Source: Candidatus Coprenecus merdigallinarum
GTDB taxonomy: Bacteria; Bacteroidota; Bacteroidia; Bacteroidales; UBA932
Reading direction: 5' to 3'
DNA length: 59,217 bases
Assembly (NCBI GenBank): GCA_018712545.1
Contig: DVGV01000054.1
Span: 1-59,217 of the forward strand
This document shows positions 1 to 8,869 of the stretch, piece after piece. How positions within the stretch are numbered: position 1 is the first letter of the stretch; every line of letters begins with the position of its first letter. The notes below the pieces were generated by a model. That model was not told the DNA's origin and did no database searches. It was given only the letters and a program-made list of their open reading frames with translations. The position numbers and the translations under genes were made by a program.

Positions 1-41
1 ATTATTAATCAATTTGAACCTTGCAAAAGGCATTTAATGAA

Positions 42-527
42 ATGAAGAAAGTCTTGATATTCCCGACACCTTTTCTCATAAATGACCCGACAACAGACCA
101 GCAAAATGAGTATATGATCTCACTGCTGATGGAGGAAATGGCCATGGAAGGCATAGGCGATTTCATAGTGGTCAATGCTTTGGACAAATCAAATTATCAC
201 GAGGTTGTTCGCAAAATCATTGCTGATCGAAAACCGGACTGGGTGATTGCAGCCGGAGAATCAGCTACGGCTTGTATCAGTCTCCATGGGATAAAAAAGT
301 TACTGGTCAATCCTATTGTCACTTTCGATGATTTGAACAATGTGCCCGAATATGCCCGTCAGCACACCTACGGTTTCTTTGGCGCATTACCGCAGCAGCA
401 GAAAAGCTACGAATTATTTCAATCCGTCTACCCGAATGCGGCTTGGTATGTCAATGCTCCTAATCTGAGCTTGATTGATATTAAAGATATCTCCATATGG
501 ATTATTAGTGATAAATCAAATGAGTAA
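42..527 (+). CDS. Hypothetical protein upstream of rtcB, possibly alpha/beta-hydrolase-like
   Basis: About 161 residues. I chose ATG 42 over the in-frame TTG at 21 because it gives a normal MKKVLIF start; an in-frame stop lies just before both. No family is recognised with certainty. The segment WVIAAGESATA followed by LLVNPIV (about residues 70-95) resembles the nucleophile elbow and following strand of small UPF0227/YqiA-type alpha/beta hydrolases, but the elbow (GESAT) is not a clean GxSxG and no further catalytic residues can be assigned. The gene overlaps the rtcB start by 8 bases, so translation is probably coupled. It is visibly more AT-rich than the genes further right. The location suggests an accessory role in the RtcB/PrfH module; that is inference. 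Confidence 0.6.
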   Translation: MKKVLIFPTPFLINDPTTDQQNEYMISLLMEEMAMEGIGDFIVVNALDKSNYHEVVRKIIADRKPDWVIAAGESATACISLHGIKKLLVNPIVTFDDLNNVPEYARQHTYGFFGALPQQQKSYELFQSVYPNAAWYVNAPNLSLIDIKDISIWIISDKSNE

Positions 528-1731
528 AAATATGATAATCAAAGGACAATACACTTCGGCTGAGATATTCACGGAGAACATCGAGGATGCGGCTTTGCAG
601 TGGGTGAAGGCGCAATGCGACCATCCGGCGTTCGATGGGGTCAGGATAGTGCAGATGCCCGATGTTCATGCAGGAAATTTCTGCAATGTGGGGACGGTGT
701 ACCGGGTAGGGGCATATCTTAATCCCGACCATGTGGGTGTGGACATCGGATGTACCATTTCCATGCACAAGCTATCTTCCGCAGTCGCTCCGGAAGATTT
801 CGCCCTGCTTGACCACAGAATCCGTGAGGCCATTCCGACCGGCATGGAGATTTGCGGGAAGAATAGCCTGAACGAAAAGGAACTGTTCCGCTTTCTTGAC
901 TCGCAATACCGGAAAGCGCGGTCATCCGCTCCTGACCTGATTAATGAAGCGCCGCGAATAGATGCCAGCTTCGTTTCGGATTTCTGCAGCAGGATAAAGT
1001 TGCAGGAAGCGATATTCTATAAAAGCCTCGGAACGCTCGGCGGAGGCAACCACTTCATTGAATACGGTGAGGATGAGCAAACGCATGAAGGATGGCTGAC
1101 TATCCATTGCGGATCCCGGAACGTGGGGGTAAAAGTGGCAAACTATTGGCACAACATCGCTCAAAATCCCAAACGGGCGCAATTCATCGGCTATCTATGG
1201 GGCGATACTCTTAACGGCTATCTCTCCGATATGGTCATAGCTCAGGCGTATGCCCTCTATAACCATCATATCATCAGTGACCGTATTTTTGCCATACTGA
1301 GGAAACTCTGCAAGGCTAAATGCTCGGAGTCTATATTCACCACGCACAATTATATTTCCGTATGCGAGGAATATCCCATGCTGCGTAAAGGAGCAGTTGC
1401 AGCCCCTAAAGAGGAGCGCTTCTGCCTGCCTTTCAACATGCGTGACGGCATTGCCGTCTGTGTGGGCAAAGGAAATGCAGATTGGAACTGTTCCGCTCCG
1501 CACGGAGCCGGGCGTGCCATGTCGAGAAATGCCGCTAAGAAGAATATAGGGATGGAAGAGTTTGAAAAGTCCATGAACGGCATATTCTCCACCTCCGTCT
1601 GTTCCGGTACGCTCGACGAGTCGCCACAGGCATACAAACCAATGGAAGAAATATTGCGTCTGATAGAGCCGACAGCCGAAGTCATCACGATGGTCAGACC
1701 CCGCTTAAACATTAAAGATATTCCCCAATGA
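520..1731 (+). CDS. rtcB: RNA-splicing ligase RtcB family protein (PrfH-linked type)
   Basis: 403 residues from ATG 520; a longer frame exists but only via a TTG inside the upstream gene. RtcB joins 2',3'-cyclic phosphate or 3'-phosphate RNA ends to 5'-OH ends using GTP and Mn2+. Visible family motifs are MPDVH (residues 46-50), VGVDIGC (72-78), GGGNHF with H178, [12 protein letters not shown] and [10 protein letters not shown], where H328 corresponds to the guanylylated histidine. It ends in an ATGA overlap with prfH. The pairing with prfH is a known one: PrfH releases peptide from ribosomes with a damaged decoding centre and the linked RtcB reseals the 16S rRNA. Together with the upstream small gene it forms a three-gene operon. 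A second, housekeeping rtcB may exist elsewhere. Confidence 0.93.
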   Translation: MSKNMIIKGQYTSAEIFTENIEDAALQWVKAQCDHPAFDGVRIVQMPDVHAGNFCNVGTVYRVGAYLNPDHVGVDIGCTISMHKLSSAVAPEDFALLDHRIREAIPTGMEICGKNSLNEKELFRFLDSQYRKARSSAPDLINEAPRIDASFVSDFCSRIKLQEAIFYKSLGTLGGGNHFIEYGEDEQTHEGWLTIHCGSRNVGVKVANYWHNIAQNPKRAQFIGYLWGDTLNGYLSDMVIAQAYALYNHHIISDRIFAILRKLCKAKCSESIFTTHNYISVCEEYPMLRKGAVAAPKEERFCLPFNMRDGIAVCVGKGNADWNCSAPHGAGRAMSRNAAKKNIGMEEFEKSMNGIFSTSVCSGTLDESPQAYKPMEEILRLIEPTAEVITMVRPRLNIKDIPQ

Positions 1732-2327
1732 AAAAGTATATACAGCTCACAGCCGGACGGGGCCCCGTGGAATGTGCCCGTGCCGTCGCGCTGGTAGCCG
1801 GTGAACTGCTCAAGGACTTTCCGGATGCCGAACTCGTGGAAAGTGAGCCTCACAACGCGGAGCCGGACTGCTACATGTCGATGCTGTTTCTTGCCGAAGT
1901 AAATCCCGCCAAGGAACAAGAGTGGAGCGGAACGGTTCTCTGGCGTGCGGCATCAAACCCTTACCGTCCCGGCCATCCTCGCAGGAACTGGTTTGTCGGC
2001 GTGGAGTTTATTGATCCCATCTCATTTCCGGATGTGTCGGATAAAGACATTGTGTATGAAACAATGCGCTCGGGAGGACACGGAGGACAGAACGTAAACA
2101 AAGTGGAGACGGCTGTCCGGGCCACCCATCTGCCGACCGGAATTTCCGTCAAGTGCAGCAGCCAACGCTCGCAGTCGCAGAACAAAGAAAGGGCACGCAG
2201 CCTGCTTCTCCTGAAACTGCAGCAAAGAAAAGACTCCGCCGCAGCATCTTTCCGTGAGGCCAAATGGGGCAGGCATACTGCACTTATGCGCGGAAATCCC
2301 GTGAAAACATTCTCGGGAGCATTATAA
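1728..2327 (+). CDS. prfH: Peptide chain release factor H (PrfH)
   Basis: 199 residues, the usual size for PrfH, which lacks the N-terminal and codon-recognition domains of RF1/RF2. The GGQ motif is at residues 119-121 in [16 protein letters not shown], followed by the basic tail [13 protein letters not shown] typical of class I release factors. It should catalyse peptidyl-tRNA hydrolysis on stalled or damaged ribosomes. Its start codon overlaps the rtcB stop (ATGA), so the two products are probably made in fixed ratio. It is the last gene of the operon; the next gene is convergent, 226 bp away. Confidence 0.93.
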   Translation: MKKYIQLTAGRGPVECARAVALVAGELLKDFPDAELVESEPHNAEPDCYMSMLFLAEVNPAKEQEWSGTVLWRAASNPYRPGHPRRNWFVGVEFIDPISFPDVSDKDIVYETMRSGGHGGQNVNKVETAVRATHLPTGISVKCSSQRSQSQNKERARSLLLLKLQQRKDSAAASFREAKWGRHTALMRGNPVKTFSGAL

Positions 2328-2553
2328 AGCAACTGCCATAATCAGTTACACGAAATTCAGAGTGCGGATATGCCTCTTAGGAAATTTTTTGAGTTGCTGT
2401 AGAAATTATCTCCTTACTGGCGAATTTTACGTAAAAACCGCACTCTCAACTGGCGATTTTTCTTAACTGTTCTGATAAAATTTCTGATATTCAGTTCATG
2501 TCCCGGACGGCAGACGGGCACGCGATACCGGAAAGGGAACCGCACAGCCCGGA
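2328..2553. other. Convergent intergenic gap, no gene seen
   Basis: 226 bp between the convergent prfH and acyl-CoA synthetase genes. It is AT-rich in the first half. A 9-bp inverted repeat (2359-2367 with 2438-2446) has a 70-base loop and no T-tract, so I do not call it a terminator. Two similar short tracts containing ACTGGCGA occur at about 2416 and 2450. Confidence 0.5.
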
Positions 2554-4209
2554 TTACTGATACAGGAACCGCTTGATGCTCTTCTTGGCCGTCTTCTCGA
2601 ATTCCTCGTAGCGGATCTGCACTTTGGCTATCTGGGAATAGGCCGGCAGCTGCTGGTTCAGCTCGAGGCGGTTGGCTTCCATTGCTTTGGCGACGTCCGC
2701 TTCCGTAAGGGAGGATGCATAAGCCTCGTCGAAGTCCGGGAATATCAGCGCCACCAGCTTTCCGTTCCGGAGGATGACCAGCGATTCGGCCACGTAGGGC
2801 ATGTTGTTCAGCCTGTTCTCAATCTCTTCCGGGTAAATATTCTGCCCGGAGGCCGTCAGGAGCATGTTCTTGCTGCGTCCGCGGACCGTGATGCAGCCGT
2901 CGGCGTCCATGGTGCCCAGGTCTCCGGTATGGAGCCAGCCTCCTCTGTCGATGATCTGGGCCGTGGCTTCGGGATTCTTGTAGTAACCCAGCATGGTGTT
3001 GGTGCCGCGGCATACTATCTCGCCGGCGGTACCGGCCGGATCGGGAGACAGGATGCGCACTTCCATCCGTGACGCTGCCCGTCCGCAGGAACCCTGCCGG
3101 AGGGTCTCCCAGCGGCTGGAGCAGATGATGGGCCCGCACTCGGTCATGCCGTATGCGATGGTATACGGGAAGCCTATCTGCCTGAGGAAGCGCTCTACTT
3201 CGGCATTGAACGGGGCCCCGCCTATGATGATTTCATCGAATTGTCCTCCGAATATCTCCATCGCCTCCCTGCGCGCGAAGGCCTTTACCCTGTCGTTGAT
3301 GACCGGCATGCGCAGAAGCAGCTTCCCTATGGTATTGTCCACCCTCGGCAGGATGTTCTTCTTGATGATCTTCTCCACGACAAGCGGAACGCATGAGATC
3401 ACCTTGGGCCGTATCTCCGCGAAGGACTGCGCGATGATCTTGGGCGAGGGCATCCTCGTCAGGAAGTGCAGGTGGGCGCCGGCGGCAAAGCCGTACAGGA
3501 AATCGTAGACCATGCCGAATACGTGCCCGAGGGGCAGCATGGAGACAATATTGTCGCCGGGCTCGACGCGCAGCATCTCCCGGCAATAGTCCACATTGCT
3601 CCACAGACTGCGGTAGGGAAGCATTACGCCCTTGGAATAGCCGGTGGTGCCGGATGTATAGTTTATGACCGCCAGCTCGTCAGGAGAGGCTTCACGCCGG
3701 TAGTGGATGTGCTCAGGGCGGAAATGCTTGGGATAGCGGGCTCCGTACAGGGCGTTACGCTGGCTGTAGGCTTTCCTCAGGGCCTCATTGCGGCAGATTA
3801 TAGTGGAAAAGTCCTCCATCAGCACGATGCATTCGAGCAGAGGCATCGCCGCCTCGTCCAGAGCTTCCCAGGCACGGGCTCCCACAAAGAGCAGTTTCGC
3901 TTCGGAATGGTTGACAATGTGGTGGATGTTGTCCGCCTTGAACTCATGCAGTATGGGCACAATGACCGCACCGTAGGTCACGGTAGCGAGAAAGACGACA
4001 CCCCAGTGGGCGCTGTTCCGCCCGCATACGGCGATCTTGTCGCCTGGACGTATGCCGGCACTCTCGAGCACTATGTGGAACTTGGCTATCTTGCGGGCCA
4101 CGTCCTTGTACTGCAGGGTCACGCCCTTATAATCGGTCAGGGCCTTGCGGTCCCAGTTCCGGACAATACTCCGTTCTATATAGTCAATAAAGGTAGATGC
4201 TTTTTCCAT
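2554..4209 (-). CDS. AMP-dependent acyl-CoA synthetase (long-chain fatty acid--CoA ligase-like)
   Basis: 551 residues, cytoplasmic or membrane-associated, no signal peptide. ANL-superfamily motifs are in order: the P-loop-like YTSGTTGYSKG near residue 183, the adenine-binding AYGMTECGP, LHTGDLG near 424, the hinge GRSKNMLLTASGQNIYP, and a C-terminal KTAKKSIKR carrying the lysine expected for adenylation. It should activate a fatty or other carboxylic acid to acyl-AMP and then acyl-CoA; the substrate cannot be read from sequence. It lies 9 bp after the rRNA methylase gene in a run with speA. A short relic matching the C-terminal end of a related synthetase occurs at 55303-55374. Confidence 0.88.
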   Translation of the reverse strand: MEKASTFIDYIERSIVRNWDRKALTDYKGVTLQYKDVARKIAKFHIVLESAGIRPGDKIAVCGRNSAHWGVVFLATVTYGAVIVPILHEFKADNIHHIVNHSEAKLLFVGARAWEALDEAAMPLLECIVLMEDFSTIICRNEALRKAYSQRNALYGARYPKHFRPEHIHYRREASPDELAVINYTSGTTGYSKGVMLPYRSLWSNVDYCREMLRVEPGDNIVSMLPLGHVFGMVYDFLYGFAAGAHLHFLTRMPSPKIIAQSFAEIRPKVISCVPLVVEKIIKKNILPRVDNTIGKLLLRMPVINDRVKAFARREAMEIFGGQFDEIIIGGAPFNAEVERFLRQIGFPYTIAYGMTECGPIICSSRWETLRQGSCGRAASRMEVRILSPDPAGTAGEIVCRGTNTMLGYYKNPEATAQIIDRGGWLHTGDLGTMDADGCITVRGRSKNMLLTASGQNIYPEEIENRLNNMPYVAESLVILRNGKLVALIFPDFDEAYASSLTEADVAKAMEANRLELNQQLPAYSQIAKVQIRYEEFEKTAKKSIKRFLYQ

Positions 4210-4218
4210 ATTATAATT

Positions 4219-4974
4219 TTAAGGGAGCCGTCTCCTGCGGAATTCGTAGCAGGTGACGGCGGTGGCGATGGCCACGTTGAGGGATTCGGCGGAGCCGTCT
4301 GGGTTGGAGGCGAATGAGGGGATGTGCAGCCTGCGGGTGGCGGCGGCCATGAGGGCGGGGGAGAGGCCGTCCCTCTCGCTGCCCATCAGGATCAATGCCC
4401 GGGTGGTGTCCAGGGCGGCGGAGCGGATGTCCTCTCCGTCGAGGGCAGTGGCGTAGACGGGGATTCCGGCGGCGGTGCATCCGCGCACAAGCGCATGAAG
4501 GTCGCAGGTGACGGCCCGCTGGCGGAAGATGGAGCCCATGGTGGCCTGGACGGTCTTGGGATTGTATAGGTCGACGCAGTCGGGGGAGAGGTAGACGGTG
4601 CCGATGCCGAACCAGTCGGCCAGGCGCAGGATGGTGCCGACGTTCCCCGGGTCGCGGACGGAGTCCAGTCCGAGGCAGAGGCCTGAGGGCAATGCGGGGG
4701 CCGGGGCATTGTCCTGCATCTCTTCCGGAGGGATGCGCAGCACGGCGAGGGCAGGAGAGGGGGACGAGAGATGACTCATCCGTCCCATGACCTCCTCCCC
4801 GACATCTGGGAGACGGTAGACCGCCTCCACGGGGAAGCGCTTCTGCGTCAGGGCCTCCCCGACCATTTTCTCTCCCTCGACGACGAAAAGCCCCAGCTCC
4901 TCCCGGAATTTTTTCTGTCCGAGGGAGCGGATGAGCCTGATGTCGGCCTTGGAGGGGATGCGGTCGCTTAGCAT
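4219..4974 (-). CDS. TrmH/SpoU-family RNA 2'-O-ribose methyltransferase
   Basis: 251 residues. An N-terminal substrate-binding segment (IRSLGQKKFREE, FVVEGEKMVGEAL) precedes a SPOUT knot domain with motif 1 RDPGNVGTILRLADWFG, motif 2 ILMGSERDGLS and motif 3 SLNVAIATAVTCYEF. These are the SAM-binding loops of the family that methylates ribose in 23S rRNA or tRNA. The first domain looks like the RlmB/TsnR-type, so 23S rRNA is the likelier target. It sits between speA (15 bp upstream) and the acyl-CoA synthetase (9 bp downstream), probably co-transcribed with no obvious functional link. Confidence 0.9.
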   Translation of the reverse strand: MLSDRIPSKADIRLIRSLGQKKFREELGLFVVEGEKMVGEALTQKRFPVEAVYRLPDVGEEVMGRMSHLSSPSPALAVLRIPPEEMQDNAPAPALPSGLCLGLDSVRDPGNVGTILRLADWFGIGTVYLSPDCVDLYNPKTVQATMGSIFRQRAVTCDLHALVRGCTAAGIPVYATALDGEDIRSAALDTTRALILMGSERDGLSPALMAAATRRLHIPSFASNPDGSAESLNVAIATAVTCYEFRRRRLP

Positions 4975-4989
4975 TTCCTATACTAAAGC

Positions 4990-6387
4990 TTAATAGCCGA
5001 GTATCTTGAGCATCGACTTGTAGGTCTGCTCCTTGCTGAAGAGCTTGGTGGTGTAGTCCCCGTCCGGTGTCTTGTCGATGATGATATGCTTGGGAGCGGG
5101 CTGGAGGCAGTGCTGGATGCCGCCGTAGCCGGCGATGGACTCCTGGTAGGCTCCGGTGTGGAAGAAGCCGATGTACAGGGGTTCCGGGTCGTCCGGGGTG
5201 ACCTTCGGGAGGAAGATGGCGTTGGCGTGCTCCTCGGCGTTGTAGTAGTCCTGGCTGTCGCAGGTGAGACCTCCGAGGAAGACTCTCTCGTAGGGCTTGT
5301 CCCATTTGTTGATGGGCAGGAGGATGAACTTCTGCTTGATGCCCCAGATGTCGGGGAGGGTGGTCATGAAGGAACTGTCTACCATGTACCATTTCTCGCG
5401 GTCGTTCTGCTGCTTGACTCCTAGGATGGAGAATATGGTGGCTCCGCTCTCGCCTACGGTGTAGGAACCGAACTCGGTGAAGATGTTGGGCTCGGCGACT
5501 CCGCGGGAGTTGCAGATGCTCTTGATCTGGGCCACGACCTCCTCGATCATATATTCGTAGTCGTAGTCCATGCCGAGGGAGTTCTTGATCGGCAGTCCGC
5601 CTCCGATGTTCAGGGAGTCGAGGGTAGGGCAGACGGCCTTGAGGTTGCAGTAGACGTTGACGCACTTGCCCAGCTCGTTCCAGTAGTAGGCATTGTCCTT
5701 GATGCCGGTGTTGATGAAGAAATGCAGCATCTTGAGGCTGAACTTCTTGTTCTGGCTGAGCTTTTCCTGGTAGAAGGGCATGATGTCCTTGTAGCGGATG
5801 CCGAGGCGGGAGGTGTAGAAGTCGAACTTAGGCTCTTCCTCGGATGCGATTCTTATTCCCAGCATGCTGGGCACATTTATCACGGCGTCGAGCTGTTCCA
5901 GCTCCGGCATATTGTCCAGAACCGGGATAGTGTTGTACCAGCCGTCATTGATGAACTGGGCAATATTGGATATATAGGATTCTTTCTTGTAACCGTTGCA
6001 TATAATGTATAGGTCCTTGTCCACCACCTTGCTGTCGTACAGTGATTCGATCAGGTTGAAATCAAATGCGGACGATGTCTCGATATGGATATCATTCTTG
6101 AGCGCCTCCTCCAGAACGAAGGAAAAATGAGAGCTTTTCGTGCAGTAACAATAGTGATAGTCACCCTGATAGTCAACTTTGGCCATAGCGACATTGAACA
6201 TCCTCTTTGCTCTCTGGATCTGATAGGATATCTTCGGGAGATAGGATATTTTAAGAGGCGTGCCGTACTGTCCGATTACATCCATCATGGGAATATCATG
6301 AAAATAGAGCAGGCCGTCCTCCACACGAAACTCATCCTGCGGAAACTCGAACGACTGGTTGATCAGATCAATGTACTTGTTCTTCAT
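4990..6387 (-). CDS. speA: Arginine decarboxylase, short Bacteroidetes type (PLP fold III)
   Basis: 465 residues from ATG 6387; an upstream in-frame TTG at 6396 would add three residues. The N-terminal alanine-racemase-like barrel has the PLP lysine K84 in YCTKSSH, the phosphate-binding glycine stretch LNIGGGLP, and the C-terminal barrel carries TCDSQD and FFHTGAYQES near the active site. It decarboxylates arginine to agmatine, the first step of the route to spermidine in these bacteria. It is much shorter than the about 630-residue E. coli SpeA, which has extra domains; this is usual for Bacteroidetes. A divergent promoter region separates it from the TamA-like gene. Confidence 0.85.
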   Translation of the reverse strand: MKNKYIDLINQSFEFPQDEFRVEDGLLYFHDIPMMDVIGQYGTPLKISYLPKISYQIQRAKRMFNVAMAKVDYQGDYHYCYCTKSSHFSFVLEEALKNDIHIETSSAFDFNLIESLYDSKVVDKDLYIICNGYKKESYISNIAQFINDGWYNTIPVLDNMPELEQLDAVINVPSMLGIRIASEEEPKFDFYTSRLGIRYKDIMPFYQEKLSQNKKFSLKMLHFFINTGIKDNAYYWNELGKCVNVYCNLKAVCPTLDSLNIGGGLPIKNSLGMDYDYEYMIEEVVAQIKSICNSRGVAEPNIFTEFGSYTVGESGATIFSILGVKQQNDREKWYMVDSSFMTTLPDIWGIKQKFILLPINKWDKPYERVFLGGLTCDSQDYYNAEEHANAIFLPKVTPDDPEPLYIGFFHTGAYQESIAGYGGIQHCLQPAPKHIIIDKTPDGDYTTKLFSKEQTYKSMLKILGY

Positions 6388-6458
6388 AATCGACAATCCA
6401 ATTAAGTTACTTTATCTTTTTTCAGGAGCATCCGGCTCACCCGGATTTTTTCCGCCTG

Positions 6459-6466
6459 CAAATATA
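6459..6466 (-). promoter_or_regulatory. Promoter -7 box for speA operon
   Basis: Minus-strand TATATTTG matches the Bacteroidetes -7 consensus TAnnTTTG about 72 bases upstream of the speA start. No clear -33 TTTG is found at the right spacing. Confidence 0.45.
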
Positions 6467-6475
6467 TCCAAGTAT

Positions 6476-6505
6476 TTTGATTTACGTGTAAAAATTATAA
6501 ATTTG
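6476..6505 (+). promoter_or_regulatory. Promoter of the TamA-like gene
   Basis: TTTG at 6476-6479 and TAAATTTG at 6498-6505, spaced 18 bases, fit the Bacteroidetes -33/-7 pattern. The box ends 15 bases before ATG 6521, so the untranslated leader would be about 10 bases or less. Confidence 0.55.
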
Positions 6506-6520
6506 CATAAACTAATTTTG

Positions 6521-8869
6521 ATGCATCAGGGCAGACTTCTATATATCCTCCTATTCTGCATATCAGTGCCGTCACTGTTCCTCCTGGAATCGTGCAGCAC
6601 GACTAGAACCCTGTCCGAAGGCCAGACCAGGCTGAAAAGCAACGTAGTGACAGTTGTCAACCGCAAGGAGCACCCTGATTTCCAAGACCCGACTCTTGAC
6701 AACTACATCCGGCAGAAACCGAACACCTATTTCATCAAGACCCGCCGCGGAGGCTGGAACCCTTTCCTGTACATATCCAACTGGACCAACGGAAAGGGCG
6801 GGGGATGGGACCGCTTCGTCACCAAACTCGGACAGGCGCCCGTAGTGTTCGACCCCGCTCTGATGGAGGACAGCAGGGACAACATCTCGACGCACCTCAA
6901 ATACACAGGTTACTACGGCTCCCACGTCCAGGCCATCGCCAGCGTTCTCAACAGACAGACAGTCGTCGACTACCTCGTGACCCTCGGCAAGCAGTATCCG
7001 ATAAAGTCCATTTACTACGAGGTGGACAATCCTGATCTTGCGGAAGAGATTTTCAAAGACACTGTCAACTCTCTCATTCAGAGAGGCAAGCCCCTTTCAG
7101 AAGACCTGCTTGACAAAGAATCCGAGCGGTCGGCGGCCTACCTGCGCAACCAGGGATACTACGAGTTTTCCAAGAACTTTTACTTTTTTGCCGCAGATAC
7201 CGTCTCGGTACAGGACTCCGCGCTGCTGCGTATCTCAGTCCGCAACTATCCCAGGGGAGGCAGTCCTGACGAAGCAGTCCGCCACCGGCGTTTTTACTTC
7301 GGGAAAGTGGAGATATATCCGGTATCGGACAACATACGCTACAGAGCTTCGGTCGCAAGCAGAATTCCGCAGGTCCTGGACACGGTCAACTACGGAGATA
7401 TCACTATTCTTTACGACAAAAAACGCAGGATACGTCCTTCCATGCTGGACAAGATGAACCGCATAGTGCCCGGAGAGCTGTACAACGAGAGCATAGTCAA
7501 CAACACCTACCAGAGGATGTCCAACCTACGTATCTACAACAGCGTGAGCGTCGAGCTGACCAAGGCAGACACCAATACCGTAGACTGCAGCATCCGTCTG
7601 ATTCCCTCCAAGACCCATGGATACAAGGTCAATCTGGAAGCCTCCACCAACTCCACCGGTCTTATCGGCATCTCCCCGTCGATATCCTACTACAACCGCA
7701 ATATATTCAAAGGAGGAGAGTGGCTGTCACTCTCGGTCTCCGGCAATTTCCAGTTCTCAGTGCGCAACTCCACCAGAGCTACGGAGTTCGGAGCCAACGC
7801 CGGACTGAGCTTTCCGACATTTGTCCTGCTCCCGGACCGGATGTTCAAGAACATCATACCGCGCACTGACATCGAGCTGTCCTACAACTTCCAGCGCCGC
7901 CCCGAGTACACCCGCAACATGATCGGAGCGAACTTCGGCTGGAGCTGGAGCAGCCAGTCCAACAAGTTCTACTTCAAGGTAGTCCCCCTGCAGATCAACA
8001 TAGTCAACCTGCCGGTCTACAGCGACTCATTTCTCGAGTCGCTCACCAACCCGTTTGTCCGCGAGGCCTACAAGAACCATTTCGAGGCAGGATTGGGATT
8101 TGACCTTCAGTACAGCAGCGATCCGAGCATCAACCCCGCCAATTCCTATTTCAAGGCCGATTTCCAGTTCGACATCGCCGGCAACCTTATCTCAGCCTTC
8201 AACCCCCTCATGCCGGTCGACTCATCAGGATTCAGAACCATTTGGAACTCGCCCTACTCGCAGTTCGTCAGAGGTGAGCTCTCTCTAGTGTACACATGGA
8301 AGTTCGGCCGCGACAACAAGCAGGCCTTAGCGGTCCGCGGACTCGGCGGTATAGGATACGCCTACGGAAACTCTGCCAAGATGCCGTTCGAGCGCCTCTT
8401 CTGGGCAGGCGGCTCCAACAGCCTCAGGGGCTGGACGGCCCGCAGCGTAGGTCCCGGCTCGTCCCGGATGGACCGGACCTTCTCCATCCCCAACCAGACC
8501 GGAGACATGCGGCTGGAGGCCAACATCGAGTACCGTTTTCCCCTTTTCTCCATTTTCAGGGGGGCGGTCTTCGCCGACTGGGGTAATGTCTGGAACCTCG
8601 AGCGTACAGGCAGGCACGAATCCATGGGCGGAGGCTCCGGCGAGGATCATTCGACAGAAGAGCTGTCCTATTTCAGATGGGGCGATGTTTTCAGAACTTC
8701 GGCATTCAGTGCGGGAGCAGGCCTGAGGATCGATCTCAATTTCGTCGTGGTGCGCTTCGACGTAGGCATAAAACTCTACGACCCGGCGACTCAGCTGTGG
8801 CCGAATATCCGGACCTGGTTCAGTAGGGGCGGATACGCATTCCAGTTCGGTATCGGATATCCGTTCTAG
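6521..8869 (+). CDS. TamA/BamA-family outer-membrane assembly lipoprotein
   Basis: 782 residues from ATG 6521, chosen because it starts a lipoprotein signal (hydrophobic core then LLESC lipobox). After the lipidated Cys come about 300 residues with POTRA-like alpha/beta repeats, for example RNQGYYEFSKNFYFF. The C-terminal half is a beta-barrel of the D15/Omp85 surface-antigen type, with the diagnostic FWAGGSNSLRGW near residue 630 and a terminal strand ending GIGYPF. Such proteins insert or translocate proteins at the outer membrane. The lipid anchor on a barrel protein is seen in Bacteroidetes members. Its stop codon interlocks with the kdsA stop in a shared CTAG. Confidence 0.88.
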   Translation: MHQGRLLYILLFCISVPSLFLLESCSTTRTLSEGQTRLKSNVVTVVNRKEHPDFQDPTLDNYIRQKPNTYFIKTRRGGWNPFLYISNWTNGKGGGWDRFVTKLGQAPVVFDPALMEDSRDNISTHLKYTGYYGSHVQAIASVLNRQTVVDYLVTLGKQYPIKSIYYEVDNPDLAEEIFKDTVNSLIQRGKPLSEDLLDKESERSAAYLRNQGYYEFSKNFYFFAADTVSVQDSALLRISVRNYPRGGSPDEAVRHRRFYFGKVEIYPVSDNIRYRASVASRIPQVLDTVNYGDITILYDKKRRIRPSMLDKMNRIVPGELYNESIVNNTYQRMSNLRIYNSVSVELTKADTNTVDCSIRLIPSKTHGYKVNLEASTNSTGLIGISPSISYYNRNIFKGGEWLSLSVSGNFQFSVRNSTRATEFGANAGLSFPTFVLLPDRMFKNIIPRTDIELSYNFQRRPEYTRNMIGANFGWSWSSQSNKFYFKVVPLQINIVNLPVYSDSFLESLTNPFVREAYKNHFEAGLGFDLQYSSDPSINPANSYFKADFQFDIAGNLISAFNPLMPVDSSGFRTIWNSPYSQFVRGELSLVYTWKFGRDNKQALAVRGLGGIGYAYGNSAKMPFERLFWAGGSNSLRGWTARSVGPGSSRMDRTFSIPNQTGDMRLEANIEYRFPLFSIFRGAVFADWGNVWNLERTGRHESMGGGSGEDHSTEELSYFRWGDVFRTSAFSAGAGLRIDLNFVVVRFDVGIKLYDPATQLWPNIRTWFSRGGYAFQFGIGYPF

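Noticed and set aside
2359-2446. 9-bp inverted repeat between prfH and the acyl-CoA synthetase gene
   Set aside because: Loop of 70 bases, no T-tract; likely chance, so not called a terminator.
4211-5665. A 484-codon open frame on the minus strand
   Set aside because: It runs out of phase through the methylase and arginine decarboxylase genes and encodes an Arg/Pro/His-rich low-complexity product, as expected from a shifted GC-rich frame.
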